Below the pieces are notes generated by a model that saw nothing but the letters and a program-made list of their open reading frames with translations, did not search any database and had not been told where the DNA came from. Below, piece after piece: positions 6,258 through 7,065 of a stretch of DNA of 7,065 bases. Source of the stretch: Clostridia bacterium (GTDB lineage: Bacteria; Bacillota_A; Clostridia; Oscillospirales; CAG-272); assembly GCA_017462145.1 (NCBI GenBank), contig JAFTRT010000066.1, positions 1 to 7,065 of the forward strand. The letters are read 5' to 3'. Every line of letters starts with the position of its first letter. Position 1 is the stretch's first letter. The position numbers and the translations under genes are program-made.

Positions 6258-7065
6258 ATTCGTCCGTCCTTCCCGTGCGGTGGCCTCTCTGTTTCCACGC
6301 TCGCCGCACAATTTCTTTTTCGTCAAAGGGATGTTTCCCTGTCGCATCAATCTCGTAGGTCTCATGTCCCTTTCCTGCCAACACCAAGATGTCTCCGCTT
6401 TGGCACAAAGAGACCGCTTCTCGGATCGCCGTCTCACGATCCTCTATGCGAATATATGGCTTTTCTTTATCCAAGCCCTTTTCGATCTCATCTAAAATCG
6501 CAACCGGATCCTCACCTCTTGCATTATCGGAGGTGATGATCACAAAATCCGACAGGCGAGAGGCGATCTGCCCCATTTGCCGCCGTTTGGAACGGTCACG
6601 GTCTCCTCCGCAACCAAACAGCAAAAGGATCCGCCCGTCACCCTTCCGCGCTTGTCGGACACTCCGCAACAATTGCTCCAAAGCATCCGGCGTGTGGGCA
6701 TAATCGATCACTGCGCAAACGTCTGCATGCGCTCCAAGCTGCACCGTTTCCATCCGTCCGGGGATCGGGTTCATCCCTTCCAGAGCGCAAAGGATCCCAT
6801 CGGTGGGAACGCCCAGCAAATACGCCGCTGTTCCCGCCAACAGCGAATTGATGACAGCAAAGCTCCCTGCCAGAGGCAAGGATACCGAACAATCCTGATT
6901 GGGTAAGTGCCATCGGTAGTGACAGCCCAAAAGCCCTTCCGTACGCACATCGGCAGCCCAAAAATCCGAACCGTCCTCTGCCAATGCCGAGCAAGTGGCA
7001 ATGGGAAGCGCAAGATCGGCAGACAAACGTTTTCCATATTCATCATCCACGCAAACAAGAGCACG
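6235..7065 (-). CDS. murE: UDP-MurNAc-tripeptide synthetase MurE, C-terminal 276 residues (start outside window)
   Basis: MurE adds the third stem-peptide residue to UDP-MurNAc-L-Ala-D-Glu. The visible part, somewhat over half of a usual MurE, begins in the central ATPase domain with ALVCVDDEYGKRL, matching the family's N-A-D-D-x-Y-G-x-x-L pattern. Next come SFAVINSLLA (68-77 of the fragment), MNPIPGRME (98-106), DYAHTPDAL (121-129), GCGGDRDRSKR (151-161), SDNARGEDP (179-187) and AGKGHE (230-235). The amino-acid selectivity motif reads DNAR: the Arg that contacts meso-diaminopimelate is kept while the usual Pro is Ala, so mDAP is the likely substrate rather than lysine. The frame is open to the window edge; the GTG at 7048-7050 is internal (Val of VDDEYG), not a start. 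The 3' end overlaps murF by 23 bp. It may be the first or second gene of the operon; what precedes it cannot be seen. Confidence 0.96.
   Translation of the reverse strand, partial: RALVCVDDEYGKRLSADLALPIATCSALAEDGSDFWAADVRTEGLLGCHYRWHLPNQDCSVSLPLAGSFAVINSLLAGTAAYLLGVPTDGILCALEGMNPIPGRMETVQLGAHADVCAVIDYAHTPDALEQLLRSVRQARKGDGRILLLFGCGGDRDRSKRRQMGQIASRLSDFVIITSDNARGEDPVAILDEIEKGLDKEKPYIRIEDRETAIREAVSLCQSGDILVLAGKGHETYEIDATGKHPFDEKEIVRRAWKQRGHRTGRTDEYEDQCRM
6267..6271 (-). promoter_or_regulatory. Weak ribosome binding site of murF, inside murE
   Basis: AAGGA on the minus strand lies 9 nt before the murF ATG and within the murE coding region. It is weaker than the GGGAGG-type sites of the downstream genes; with the 23-bp overlap it suggests that murF relies on ribosomes arriving from murE. 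Confidence 0.5.

Noticed and set aside
6258..6437. A longer murF frame open upstream to 6437
   Set aside because: The extra residues are Arg-rich, unlike any MurF start, and lie wholly within murE; the ATG at 6255-6257 has a ribosome binding site and gives a normal protein.
4632..6536. A 634-codon open frame on the plus strand, opposite murF and the start of mraY
   Set aside because: It is in exact antisense register with murF, is explained by missing TTA/CTA/TCA codons, and its translation resembles no protein family. murF on the other strand has all its motifs.
7048..7050. GTG as the start of murE
   Set aside because: The frame continues upstream with RALVC, which joins the conserved DDEYGKRL segment; the true start lies beyond the window.
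1..7065. Mobile elements, CRISPR repeats, tRNA/rRNA, riboswitches, toxin or defence genes
   Set aside because: Coding sequence of known dcw genes fills all but about 220 bases; no direct repeats, cloverleaf-like segments or foreign-looking genes were seen. The only non-coding stretch over 25 bp is 321-469.

Overview
The window is one conserved block of the division and cell wall (dcw) cluster, coded entirely on the minus strand. In transcription order it carries murE (3' part only), murF, mraY, ftsW, murG, ftsQ/divIB and ftsZ (5' part only). Both edges cut a gene. No mobile element, CRISPR array, tRNA or rRNA was seen. I found no new system here; the interest lies in the layout and in small sequence details.

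The likely source is a member of the Clostridia, possibly Oscillospirales or Christensenellales. The grounds are family resemblance recognised by eye: FtsZ with a [19 protein letters not shown] start, MurG with IPSPNVVEDHQ, MurF with GMRQN and DCYNASPESM, strong GGGAGG-type ribosome binding sites, and base composition near half GC. The lineage call is an inference. MurE keeps the arginine of the meso-diaminopimelate recognition motif (DNAR in place of DNPR), so an mDAP-type peptidoglycan is likely.

Layout from high to low coordinate: murE (7065 to 6235, start outside), murF (6257 to 4809, overlapping murE by 23 bp), mraY (4794 to 3796), ftsW (3772 to 2468), murG (2451 to 1315), ftsQ (1297 to 470), a 149-bp gap, then ftsZ (320 to the edge). 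The gaps between murF and ftsQ are only 14 to 23 bp and each is largely filled by the next ribosome binding site, so murE to ftsQ reads as one operon. The ftsQ-ftsZ gap holds a good candidate sigma-A promoter (TTGCAA, 17 bp, TATAAT), a small 5' UTR hairpin and an AT-rich hairpin, so ftsZ probably also has its own transcript.

The genes form a pathway. MurE and MurF complete the UDP-MurNAc-pentapeptide, MraY attaches it to undecaprenyl phosphate (lipid I), MurG adds GlcNAc (lipid II), FtsW polymerises lipid II at the septum, FtsQ/DivIB scaffolds the divisome, and FtsZ forms the ring. murD, which usually sits between mraY and ftsW, and murC, murB and ftsA, often found between murG and ftsZ, are all absent from this stretch. 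The two polytopic membrane enzymes, MraY and FtsW, both appear to start at TTG; the other four visible starts are ATG.
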